DNA from: WJMT01 sp964445575 | GTDB taxonomy: Bacteria > Acidobacteriota > Aminicenantia > Aminicenantales > Aminicenantaceae | Assembly: GCA_964445575.1 (NCBI GenBank) | Contig: CAYULB010000092.1 | Span: forward strand, 1-5,512 | Length of the DNA: 5,512 nucleotides | Direction of reading: 5' to 3' | Shown here: positions 1 to 5,448 of the stretch, piece after piece | Layout: the number at the start of each line of letters is the position of its first letter | Position numbering within the stretch: the stretch's first letter is position 1 | Notes under the pieces: model-generated | What the model saw: the letters and a program-made list of their open reading frames with translations, nothing else | What the model was told of the DNA's origin: nothing | The model's database searches: none | Translations under genes and position numbers: made by a program

Positions 1-25
1 TGTTCATTGTCTTTTAAAAAAAAAT

Positions 26-239
26 AGGTGAACAGGTATCACGGTACTGTATTTAAAAGGGGATTATAATTTGTGGAAGCGCCTTGAGACCAGAAGCCGG
101 ATAAACAGAGGGCCTCCGATCACAGCAGTGATGATGCCCACGGGAAGTTCTGTGGGGGCGATAAGGGTTCTTGCGACCACATCGCAAACACACAGAGCGG
201 TTCCTCCCAAAAAAAAGGAACAAGGGAGCACGGTCCTCT
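26..239. repeat. Left copy of an exact 214-bp direct repeat (partner at 2479-2692)
   Basis: Base-by-base comparison shows bases 26-239 identical to 2479-2692, in the same orientation, at a constant offset of 2453. It covers the last 57 codons and stop of the FecCD-type permease gene plus 38 bp beyond the stop. Identity ends abruptly on both sides. To the left, t25 differs from g2478 and the sequences diverge. To the right, a240 differs from g2693 and this copy runs into IS3-type sequence while the partner continues into the intact gene. Even the A8 run (209-216 and 2662-2669) is unchanged, which argues for a recent duplication or gene conversion. Confidence 0.97.
64..239 (-). pseudogene. Truncated 3' fragment of FecCD-type permease gene
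   Basis: Read on the minus strand, this is the C-terminal 57 residues of the permease encoded at 2517-3512, identical in sequence and ending at the same TAA (64-66). It includes the conserved ELPVG and IGGPLF region that forms the last membrane segment of the FecCD family. The 5' portion of the gene is missing; homology stops at 239, where IS3-family transposase sequence begins. It has no start codon of its own and cannot form a transporter subunit. It is best treated as a dead duplicate left by whatever event placed the accessory block beside the importer operon. Confidence 0.93.
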
Positions 240-374
240 AAGGAGGCCTGCAAGGATGAGTACGGGCTGAACCGCTGTTGTGAGGTCCTGAAGCTCTCCA
301 AGGGAACCTGGCATAACCGGATCAATCGAGAGCCTGAGATGATCTCAGAGGCAGATGAACGGCTCATCCATAAA
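240..374 (+). pseudogene. IS3-family transposase OrfB N-terminal fragment (left remnant)
   Basis: In the frame starting at 240 the plus strand reads about 45 residues, containing YGLNRCCEVLKLSKGTW followed by SEADERLI. This resembles the short helix-turn-helix at the N-terminus of IS3-family OrfB proteins, where a cysteine/V-L core is followed by LS(K/R)xxxY. The DDE integrase core (about 250 residues) that should follow is absent. Near 352-374 the sequence changes to that of a second, oppositely oriented IS3 remnant. On the left it is fused directly to the duplicated permease end at 239/240. An open frame runs through both junctions, but the resulting chimera is not a plausible gene. The family call rests on motif resemblance only. 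Confidence 0.6.
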
Positions 375-456
375 AGCTCACACTGTCGGGAGAGAGAAAG
401 ATTGGGATTTTTCAATTCCACTTCTTTCCTCTTTCTCAAGAGAGGAGCTTCAGAGA

Positions 457-465
457 TTTTTTTTT
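457..465 (-). promoter_or_regulatory. A9 slippery site for -1 frameshift in IS3 orfA/orfB remnant
   Basis: Nine consecutive A residues on the minus strand encode the KKK of the OrfA end. The orfA frame then runs to a TGA at 436-438. Shifting -1 on the A-run enters the frame reading KISEAPLLRKRKEVELK and then the OrfB HTH. This is the family's usual way to make the OrfAB fusion. Here it is vestigial because both partner genes are truncated. Confidence 0.6.
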
Positions 466-561
466 AAGCCAATCCAGTTCTACTTTCAACTGGCCAATCT
501 GACGGTAAAGCTCCTCATCTCTTTTGAGTTTATGGCAGGTCACTTTTACACCTTATTGCAT

Positions 562-586
562 TGTCCAGGTTTTGGGGAGTAGTTCA
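562..586 (-). repeat. Putative terminal inverted repeat of the IS3 remnant
   Basis: The minus strand reads from 586 TGAACTACTCCCC, then AAAACCTGGACA to 562. TGAACT, a C-run, an A-run and TGGACA is the pattern of many IS3-family ends. It sits about 45 bp upstream of the surviving orfA segment and in the right orientation for the orfA-side terminus, which puts the outer edge of the element at about 586. No matching right-end repeat is seen in the window, as expected from the truncation near 353. Confidence 0.65.
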
Positions 587-729
587 GGCCTTGATGAAAT
601 AAGTTTGACCTTTCAGGAATGTTTTTTCCCTCCACTTTAGGCATAGGAAAATAAAGTATATTTAAATAAACCGGCATTCTTAGAATGGCTACCCATTTAG
701 GTCTGGATACGGAAGACTTTTATAGAACT
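587..729. other. Spacer without recognised gene
   Basis: This AT-rich stretch between the IS3 terminal repeat and the hepT stop codon has no supported coding sequence. Its only structure is a short dyad at 673-689 (see rejected items). Confidence 0.6.
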
Positions 730-1167
730 TTATTTGTTTGTATTTTCTGTTTCCTTAATGTAACGGCTGATTTGGCGGCAGAATTCCTGCAAATCGGCAA
801 TATGATTTTGAACAATACCGAATAGCTCTTCATCTGATACCATATGGTAAAGATGCACTAATCTATTACGGTATCCGGCCATTTCTACTAGAGTTTTCGA
901 CAGCTCACCAGAAACAACTTTTTTTTCACTCAATCCTAAAGCAATGCTTTTATATTCTTTGGCAAGGTCCAAATGACCGATCTTGGCCAGAATATGACGG
1001 CCGATATCGAAAACAGCTTCCAAAGAACGCCGTAAAAAGCTTTCCGCCGCAGCGCTATTTCTCTTCTCTAAAAATTTTTCCTTCGGCAACTCTTTAAGCA
1101 ATTCCAGCTCTCTGCAGTATGTTGCAATCATACTTAGCCTTTGCTTGATCAGTATCCGATCTATCAT
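730..1167 (-). CDS. hepT: HepT-like HEPN-domain RNase toxin
   Basis: A 145-residue protein of the HepT (formerly DUF86) branch of the HEPN superfamily, at the usual length. It is all-helical in character and carries the diagnostic RX4HXY motif: R100, H105 and Y107 in YRNRLVHLY. In the Shewanella HepT-MntA system, R and H form the RNase active site and the Tyr is the residue poly-AMPylated by the antitoxin, so Y107 is the predicted modification site. The ATG overlaps the mntA stop by four bases (ATGA, 1164-1167), so the two are translationally coupled with the antitoxin made first. Expected role: a cytoplasmic RNase that stops growth when not neutralised. No residues look damaged. The target RNA cannot be inferred. 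Confidence 0.92.
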   Translation of the reverse strand: MIDRILIKQRLSMIATYCRELELLKELPKEKFLEKRNSAAAESFLRRSLEAVFDIGRHILAKIGHLDLAKEYKSIALGLSEKKVVSGELSKTLVEMAGYRNRLVHLYHMVSDEELFGIVQNHIADLQEFCRQISRYIKETENTNK

Positions 1168-1598
1168 GGCAAAACTTCTTCCAGGTATTCATTCAGGTGT
1201 CTTTCCAAAAAAGGAAAGAAGTCGGACGCTCTTCGCATAATATTCTCTTCGTATTCACTTTGTAAGTTTTTATCTTCTGCATATACACAAATACCGGTTA
1301 CGGCGTTGGCTTGAAAAACGGAGTGTTGTTCTTGCAGAAAAACAAGATCCAGCTTAAGGGGTAAAAATAAATCTGCCAGGCTGTTATACAGGTCGGCATA
1401 TATCCGGGGCAGCTCATTTGGAGGCGGTAAAATATTACGAAAAACAACGCCCAGGTCAATGTCAGTCAGAGGATCTTTCGGGGAAACAACTTTTCCATTG
1501 AGGATCTTCTGTCCAACTTCAGCTTGTGAGCCGAATATGTACGCCAGGGCAACAGATTTCTCCTTGCATATGCTTGCCAGCTTTTCCTTACGATCCAT
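1164..1598 (-). CDS. mntA: MntA-like minimal nucleotidyltransferase antitoxin
   Basis: A 144-residue MNT-fold nucleotidyltransferase next to hepT. In characterised pairs this enzyme transfers AMP from ATP to the HepT tyrosine and so neutralises it. The catalytic signature is visible: FGS at 22-24, the metal-binding pair D46xD48 in TDIDLGVVF, and the third acidic residue D84 in KLDLVFL. The gap between GS and DxD is 21 residues, about twice the roughly 10 usual in this family. The Arg often seen just after GS (GSxAR) is replaced by GSQAEV. The ATG at 1596-1598 is supported by a GGGAG Shine-Dalgarno (1610-1614) and a fitting upstream promoter. It is the first gene of the two-gene operon. All catalytic acids are kept, so activity is likely, but the insertion makes this a divergent member. 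Confidence 0.9.
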   Translation of the reverse strand: MDRKEKLASICKEKSVALAYIFGSQAEVGQKILNGKVVSPKDPLTDIDLGVVFRNILPPPNELPRIYADLYNSLADLFLPLKLDLVFLQEQHSVFQANAVTGICVYAEDKNLQSEYEENIMRRASDFFPFLERHLNEYLEEVLP

Positions 1599-1633
1599 TT
1601 TTGGTTTTGCTCCCAGGTTTATTCTTGAAACTC

Positions 1634-1639
1634 AATATA
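1634..1639 (-). promoter_or_regulatory. Candidate -10 box of the mntA-hepT promoter
   Basis: The minus strand reads TATATT, preceded by GTGC, about 36 bp upstream of the mntA ATG. This leaves a leader of roughly 30 nt containing the GGGAG ribosome site. The -35 position (about 1656-1661, TCGTGA) is a poor match and falls inside the proximal 15-bp repeat, which would suit a promoter helped or blocked by a protein bound there. The assignment is inferred from spacing only. Confidence 0.4.
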
Positions 1640-1655
1640 GCACAGGTTGTAAAAA

Positions 1656-1685
1656 TCACGATAAGAATTTTCACGATAAGAATTT
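1656..1685. repeat. Tandem 15-bp repeat (2 copies) upstream of mntA
   Basis: TCACGATAAGAATTT occurs twice back to back (1656-1670 and 1671-1685) with no mismatch. On the minus strand the unit reads AAATTCTTATCGTGA. It sits immediately upstream of the predicted mntA -10 box and covers the -35 position. A direct repeat of about 1.5 helical turns here is a reasonable candidate binding site for an autoregulator such as the toxin-antitoxin complex. It could equally be a chance slippage product. Confidence 0.85.
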
Positions 1686-1888
1686 GGTTTTTTTGTTGCT
1701 GTTGATTTTCATTTCTCTTCACAAAATTCCCATCCTCTAAGCGACATCATCATTAATAATACACACAAAAAACACGTCCGGTCAACAAGAAACTCACAAA
1801 AAGAAGAGAATTTCAGAAAATCAGTAGAATAAAGGATTACAAAGAACAGAGATCTCCCTTTATCCCTGAACTAAAGGATTAGAGAGTT
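1686..1888. other. AT-rich spacer, likely 3' flank of the IS91 remnant
   Basis: No coding sequence is supported here. The stretch lies between the mntA promoter region and the stop codon of the IS91-type transposase remnant, so the origin end (oriIS) of that element would be expected in it. TAAAGGATTA occurs twice (1830-1839 and 1872-1881), and CCTTTA at 1857-1862 can pair with TAAAGG at 1872-1877. These are weak signals, and I could not define an element end. Confidence 0.45.
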
Positions 1889-2387
1889 TCACATGTATTC
1901 TGATAGTTCCCCAGCCGCCATAGAGAGCTGAGCTTGAGGAGGCGGAGGTCGGACAGCCTTAAAGGTCAGATTAAGATGTTTGATGATCTTGTCTATGACC
2001 TTACTGTGCACATTGAAGCCTGTATGACGCCAGTGAAGAATTTTTTGGACAAGGTCTTTATTGATCAACTGCTTACGGAGAAGAAGAGAGAAGACCTCAA
2101 GTGTGAAAAACCGACAGAGCAGAGAGTCGTTAAAATGAGGGACCCTGCGGAACTGTCCTTTTTTATCTGTCCCTCCCTCTGTGACCAGAAACCGGAGTGA
2201 TATGTTTATGCTTTGGATTGCCGCAGTCTAGGTATTTTTCTATCACTTCCTGAACAATAGGACGCAGGCGACCAAAGTGTCTTTCAAACCGGTTTTCATA
2301 TTCAAGAAGAAATGTCTCAAAATAATGGAAAAGGATACGGTAAAATATGGTATGCTCCGGATGACGTGGGCGGTAGACCCTGCTCAT
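1889..2387 (-). pseudogene. IS91-family (Y2/HUH) transposase remnant with internal deletions
   Basis: Three colinear pieces of an IS91-like rolling-circle transposase are recognisable on the minus strand. (1) An N-terminal segment from about 2387 to 2205 reads YRPRHPEHT, then FERHFGRLRP and YLDCGNP; this is the start of the family's N-terminal zinc-binding region. (2) A piece from about 2197 to 2003 begins FLVTEGG and contains EVFSLLL and HWRHTGFNV; in intact relatives it follows directly after the HUH motif. (3) A C-terminal piece from about 1999 to 1889 reads VIDKIIKHL, then RPPPPQ, and ends AAGELSEYM before a TGA. Pieces 1 and 2 are in different frames; 2 and 3 are in frame. The segment with the zinc-finger cysteines and the HUH histidines, and the segment with the catalytic tyrosine(s), are both gone. 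It cannot be active. Intact proteins are around 370-400 residues; about 165 codons remain here. Confidence 0.82.
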
Positions 2388-2478
2388 GGCACGGATAGAA
2401 GTATGGTTCACAAGACCGAAGGAAAATAGAATGATAAAAGAACAAATTAAAAAATTTGCTTGCATCGCTCCATCATAG

Positions 2479-2692
2479 AGGTGAACAGGTATCACGGTAC
2501 TGTATTTAAAAGGGGATTATAATTTGTGGAAGCGCCTTGAGACCAGAAGCCGGATAAACAGAGGGCCTCCGATCACAGCAGTGATGATGCCCACGGGAAG
2601 TTCTGTGGGGGCGATAAGGGTTCTTGCGACCACATCGCAAACACACAGAGCGGTTCCTCCCAAAAAAAAGGAACAAGGGAGCACGGTCCTCT
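2479..2692. repeat. Right copy of the 214-bp direct repeat (partner at 26-239)
   Basis: This is the copy that continues into the intact permease gene, and so most likely the source. Its left edge at 2479 (AGGTGAAC) is the exact point where sequence joins the IS91-type remnant side; the other copy meets unrelated sequence (1-25) at the same base. The shared edge implies that an insertion or rearrangement breakpoint lies at 2478/2479 and at 25/26. Confidence 0.97.
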
Positions 2693-3512
2693 GGTCAAAT
2701 CCACTGAGGCGCCTTACGGCATGGGGGACAATAAGTCCCACAAATCCAATGGGGCCCACCACAGAGACTACCGCAGCAGCAGCCAATCCCGCTCCGATGA
2801 ACACGTTTCTTCGAACTTTATTTATATCCACGCCGTGCCCTAATGCCATTCCATCGTTTAAAGCCATATGGTTGAGCTCCTTGGAATGAACAAACAGCAC
2901 TGCTGCGGCTGGAAGGAGAAGCGGAGATATAGAGAACAGGCTGTGGTATCCGATGACATCGATTCCGCCCATCATCCAGTGCTGGAAGACCACCAGTGAG
3001 TGGGGGTCTGACAAATAGGTTAGCAGAAGAATAGCGCCGCTGCAGATGATGCTGATAGTGACTCCGGCCAGGAGAAGAGTGTATATGGAAATGCCTTCAG
3101 GCCGGCTGGATAAAGTGTAGATGAGAAGAAGACAGACTCCGGCTCCCAGCGCTGCAAAAATTTGGACAGAACTGAACGGCCCCCATTTTACCCAGAGGGA
3201 AGGATACAAAATGGTGACGAAGGCTCCGAGTGCAGAACTCCCGCTTATTCCAAGAGTAAAGGGCTCTACTAAAGGATTTCGAAACAGGACCTGAAACGCA
3301 GCCCCGGTCAAAGCAAGAGTCCCTCCGGCGATAAGAGCCAGCAGTACTCTGGGGATTCTTTGAAACCAAAAAATTTCTTTGGCTGGGGACGAGAGAGATG
3401 GCCCTGGGCCGAATACCTCAGAGAAGTTTATAGGTTCCGGTCCTATCCAAGGAGTGATGACAGCGGCAGTGCAGAAAATCAGGGCGTAAATAAGGACTGC
3501 TTTTTTATTCAT
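2517..3512 (-). CDS. FecCD/BtuC-family ABC importer permease
   Basis: A complete 331-residue integral membrane permease, the normal length for the family. Family landmarks are in order: RIPR at 52-55, the GAAFQ and RNPL region at 70-81 (family G-xxQxxxRNPLA), WMMGG near the middle, GMALGHGVDINKVRR before the coupling-helix region, GPIGFVGLIVPH at 253-264, and ELPVG at 304-308 before the last membrane helix. The protein would dimerise in the inner membrane, take substrate from the binding protein encoded at 4290-5237, and be driven by the ATPase encoded at 3509-4297. The ATG overlaps the ATPase stop by four bases (ATGA) and has no clear Shine-Dalgarno, so it probably depends on translational coupling. 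Its last 57 codons are duplicated at 26-239. Substrate class (iron chelate, haem or cobamide) cannot be told from the permease. Confidence 0.95.
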   Translation of the reverse strand: MNKKAVLIYALIFCTAAVITPWIGPEPINFSEVFGPGPSLSSPAKEIFWFQRIPRVLLALIAGGTLALTGAAFQVLFRNPLVEPFTLGISGSSALGAFVTILYPSLWVKWGPFSSVQIFAALGAGVCLLLIYTLSSRPEGISIYTLLLAGVTISIICSGAILLLTYLSDPHSLVVFQHWMMGGIDVIGYHSLFSISPLLLPAAAVLFVHSKELNHMALNDGMALGHGVDINKVRRNVFIGAGLAAAAVVSVVGPIGFVGLIVPHAVRRLSGFDQRTVLPCSFFLGGTALCVCDVVARTLIAPTELPVGIITAVIGGPLFIRLLVSRRFHKL

Positions 3513-4297
3513 TTTATTTTTTTAACCAAAAGTCTTGGTAAAAGATAAGGTTTGTCTGTTTCCGGATGCCTTCCTAAAAGCACATCCTCTCCATAGACTT
3601 CACGGATAGTTTGGTTTGAGATCACGGCTTCAGGCTTTCCCCTGGAAACCAGTTTTCCATCTGACAAGAAGGTCAGTTTCTCGCAGAATAATGAAGCAAA
3701 GTTCATGTCATGAGTGACCACAGCCACACCCATCCCTTTTTTAGCCAGGCCCAGCAGCAGGTGAAAAAACTGAACCTGTCTGTGTATATCCAAAGAACCG
3801 GTGGGTTCATCCAGAAGCAGCATGTCAGGACTCTGAGCCAGTACTGAAGCCAGAAAAGCTCTTTTTCTCTCGCCTCCTGAAAGCTGAGAAAGTCTTCTTT
3901 TGGACATCTTCTCCATTTCTGTGGACATCAGACATTCCCGGATTATGTGAAGGTCCAGAGGACCCAGAACCCCAAAGGTCCCGGTGTGGGGATACCTTCC
4001 CATGCGGACCAGTTCTTCTACGGTGAAGTCATACTCGCTTCCTGTTTCTTGAGGTAAAAAGCCTATTTTTTTAGCGATCTCTTTTCGCTTGATTTTATGG
4101 ATGTCCTTTCCAAATAACTGAACGGTTCCCTTTAAGGGCTTTAAAATTCCGGCTGAAATTCGAAGCAGGGTGCTTTTTCCCGAACCATTAGGTCCTATGA
4201 TCCCCACTATTTCTGAGGTGCGGATGGAAAAGTCCGGAATGTTAAGCTCCCATTTTGAACCGGGGAATCGATGGATGATATTTTTGAGTTCAATCAT
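3509..4297 (-). CDS. FepC/BtuD-family ABC importer ATP-binding protein
   Basis: A complete 262-residue nucleotide-binding subunit that powers uptake through the FecCD-type permease. All motifs are intact: Walker A GPNGSGKST at 35-43, Q-loop Q83 in FLPQE, signature LSGGERKRA at 139-147, Walker B MLLLDEP at 159-165, D-loop SLD at 168-170 and the switch histidine H196 in VVTHD. The segment TVEELVRMGRYPH (92-104) is typical of ATPases for iron-siderophore, haem and vitamin B12 uptake and separates it from sugar or amino-acid importers. Its ATG overlaps the end of the binding-protein gene by eight bases, and its stop overlaps the permease start by four, so the three are one transcript. It acts on the cytoplasmic face of the inner membrane as a dimer. 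Confidence 0.96.
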   Translation of the reverse strand: MIELKNIIHRFPGSKWELNIPDFSIRTSEIVGIIGPNGSGKSTLLRISAGILKPLKGTVQLFGKDIHKIKRKEIAKKIGFLPQETGSEYDFTVEELVRMGRYPHTGTFGVLGPLDLHIIRECLMSTEMEKMSKRRLSQLSGGERKRAFLASVLAQSPDMLLLDEPTGSLDIHRQVQFFHLLLGLAKKGMGVAVVTHDMNFASLFCEKLTFLSDGKLVSRGKPEAVISNQTIREVYGEDVLLGRHPETDKPYLLPRLLVKKIK

Positions 4298-5237
4298 ATT
4301 CGAGGTTGACCTCAGAGTGTATGGTCTGGATAAATTTCTTGAGAATCAGACTTACCCGGACTCCGGGAATCAAGAGATAATCATCCGTAAGAAAGTGAAT
4401 GCGGCTGCTTTTTACAGCGGGGAGAACAGAGAGACGGTCCCAGTCTTTTCGAAGCATCAGCTGCTGGTTCAAATTCAACCCTTTGGCGTAAACTTCAATA
4501 ATAATCTCAGGCTGCCGCATGATGAGTGATTCCTTGGAAATCCGGGGATAACGTTTTCTTGTATCAGAGAATATATTGATCCCTCCAGCCATCTCAATGA
4601 TCTCATTAAGAAAAGTCCCTCTTCCAGTAGTCATCAATCCAGTGAGGTCTCCCGGCGTATGGCTGAGGCAGAGGAAGACCTTTTTTTTAGGCAGAAATTC
4701 GGTTTTGGATGAAAGAGCAGCCAGTTCTTTTTTTATTCTCTGGTTCAGGCTTTTTGCTTCCTTTTCCACTTTCAAAATGCGGCCAAGTTCATTTACAGCC
4801 TTATAAATATCTTTGACGCTTTCAATTTTTAAAGAGATGAATTCTATTTTTTGTTTTTGGCACAGTTCAGCCAGTGATTCGTGCTTTCCCTGTGTTATCA
4901 CCAAATCCGGTCTTAAAGCCGTGATCCTTTCTTTGCTGGGATTGATGAGCCCCCCGATGCTTTTTTTGTTTTTTGCTTCAGGAGGAAACACGGTGAAATG
5001 GCTGACTCCCACCACTTTTTCTCCCTTTCCAAGGGCAAAGACTATTTCTGTTACACTGGGAGCCGCACAGATGATTCTCTGGTATTCATCAGAGGGGGGA
5101 CCCATGGTGAGAGCTGATTCCTGTTCATCATGAGATCCATCAAGGGAATACTCCATCCCAAAAACTAAAAGAAAAATCACTAAAGTAGCGATAATATAAA
5201 TATACCAGGAATAAGGTTTTTTGTTTGTTTTAGTCAC
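4290..5237 (-). CDS. BtuF/FecB-like substrate-binding protein, membrane-anchored
   Basis: A 315-residue periplasmic binding protein of the helical-backbone (TroA/BtuF-like) fold and first gene of the importer operon. The N-lobe shows RIICAAPSVTEIVFALG at 54-70 (E64 is in the place of the BtuF glutamate that docks on the permease), VVGVSHFTVFPPEA at 75-88 and the hinge-side ITALRPDLVI at 105-114. The C-lobe has GTFLNEIIEMAGG and PRISKESL, where the second docking glutamate would lie. Residues 11-28 form one hydrophobic segment after a basic start, with no lipobox cysteine behind it, so the protein is probably held by an uncleaved anchor or released by signal peptidase I. The start is GTG with a stop two codons upstream and no good Shine-Dalgarno; the next Met (28) lies at the end of the hydrophobic segment. 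The pattern favours corrinoid or iron-chelate binding; the ligand is unproven. Confidence 0.9.
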   Translation of the reverse strand: MTKTNKKPYSWYIYIIATLVIFLLVFGMEYSLDGSHDEQESALTMGPPSDEYQRIICAAPSVTEIVFALGKGEKVVGVSHFTVFPPEAKNKKSIGGLINPSKERITALRPDLVITQGKHESLAELCQKQKIEFISLKIESVKDIYKAVNELGRILKVEKEAKSLNQRIKKELAALSSKTEFLPKKKVFLCLSHTPGDLTGLMTTGRGTFLNEIIEMAGGINIFSDTRKRYPRISKESLIMRQPEIIIEVYAKGLNLNQQLMLRKDWDRLSVLPAVKSSRIHFLTDDYLLIPGVRVSLILKKFIQTIHSEVNLEYD

Positions 5238-5275
5238 TGATTTTCAGGGTACTCTTTTATGATTCTGTTTGCACA

Positions 5276-5305
5276 CACATAAGAGAAGATTGTTCAGCAA
5301 GTCAA
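5276..5305 (-). promoter_or_regulatory. Weak sigma70-like promoter candidate for the importer operon
   Basis: The minus strand has TTGACT (5300-5305), an 18-bp gap and TATGTG (5276-5281), about 38 bp upstream of the GTG start. The -35 box is good and the -10 box poor. A perfect TTGACA lies further up at 5340-5345 but has no acceptable -10 at 16-18 bp. I see no cobalamin riboswitch B12 box in the leader. Confidence 0.28.
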
Positions 5306-5411
5306 AGCGATAAATATTTTTGCTTTTTTAAAGAGGGTTTGTCAAGCGGCAAAACAGAAAGCTTCCTGATGAGAACATCCACTAACAAACTGAAAAAAAA
5401 TATTTTAAGTC

Positions 5412-5433
5412 GATTATATTATTTGATATTATC
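5412..5433. promoter_or_regulatory. AT-rich imperfect palindrome in the divergent spacer
   Basis: GATTATAT (5412-5419), a 6-bp spacer, then ATATTATC (5426-5433). The arms pair at 7 of 8 positions. The GAT(A/T)AT...ATTATC flavour recalls Fur-family operators but does not match the usual consensus closely. It lies 15 bp before the ATG of the divergent ORF and about 175 bp upstream of the importer start, where an operator could affect either or both. Confidence 0.35.
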
Positions 5434-5448
5434 TAACCTGGATTATTC

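Larger units (their letters stand above)
353..586 (-). mobile_element. IS3-family insertion sequence remnant (IR, orfA end, orfB start)
   Basis: On the minus strand the order is an IS3-type terminal repeat (586-562), a short spacer, the C-terminus of OrfA (about 519-436) and the N-terminus of OrfB (about 463-353). OrfA shows ELYRQIGQLKVELDWLKKK, the family's leucine-zipper end. OrfB shows NPNLSLSRQCELLWMSRSS, the usual OrfB HTH start. The two frames are joined at an A9 run (457-465), the normal site of programmed -1 frameshifting in this family. Most of orfA (between the terminal repeat and about 519) and the whole DDE catalytic domain of orfB are missing, so the element cannot transpose itself. 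It faces the other IS3 fragment head-to-head, and the two seem to derive from different IS3 members. Confidence 0.82.

Noticed and set aside
1..34. TGTTCA...TGAACA pair with a long A/T run at the left edge
   Set aside because: Only 6 bp pair across a 22-bp loop; there is no support for a terminator or an att site.
53..439. 128-codon minus-strand open frame
   Set aside because: Only its first 29 codons (439-353) resemble IS3 OrfB; the rest is antisense of the other IS3 piece and the wrong frame of the permease fragment.
171..467. 98-codon plus-strand open frame
   Set aside because: It runs through three unrelated pieces: antisense of the duplicated permease end, one IS3 fragment, and antisense of another. 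Only the 240-374 part has family resemblance, so the whole is a junction artefact.
673..689. Dyad GGCATTCT/AGAATGGC downstream of hepT as a terminator
   Set aside because: The perfect stem leaves a 1-nt loop, one pair is mismatched and no clear U-run follows on the minus strand.
1934..2200. 88-codon plus-strand open frame
   Set aside because: The opposite strand encodes recognisable IS91 transposase sequence over the same bases, so this is its antisense shadow.
2443..2458. Palindrome CAAATT-AAAA-AATTTG as importer-operon terminator or element end
   Set aside because: The stem is all A/T except the outer pair and is not followed by a U-tract; it may be chance in AT-rich DNA.
26..2692. Integrase-type attachment sites (attL/attR) explaining the 214-bp repeats
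   Set aside because: No integrase or recombinase is encoded between the repeats, and 214 bp of identity is longer than typical att cores; a duplication or recombination event fits better.
5238..5448. Cobalamin riboswitch upstream of the BtuF-like gene
   Set aside because: No B12-box-like sequence or GC-rich multi-stem structure was seen in the minus-strand leader.
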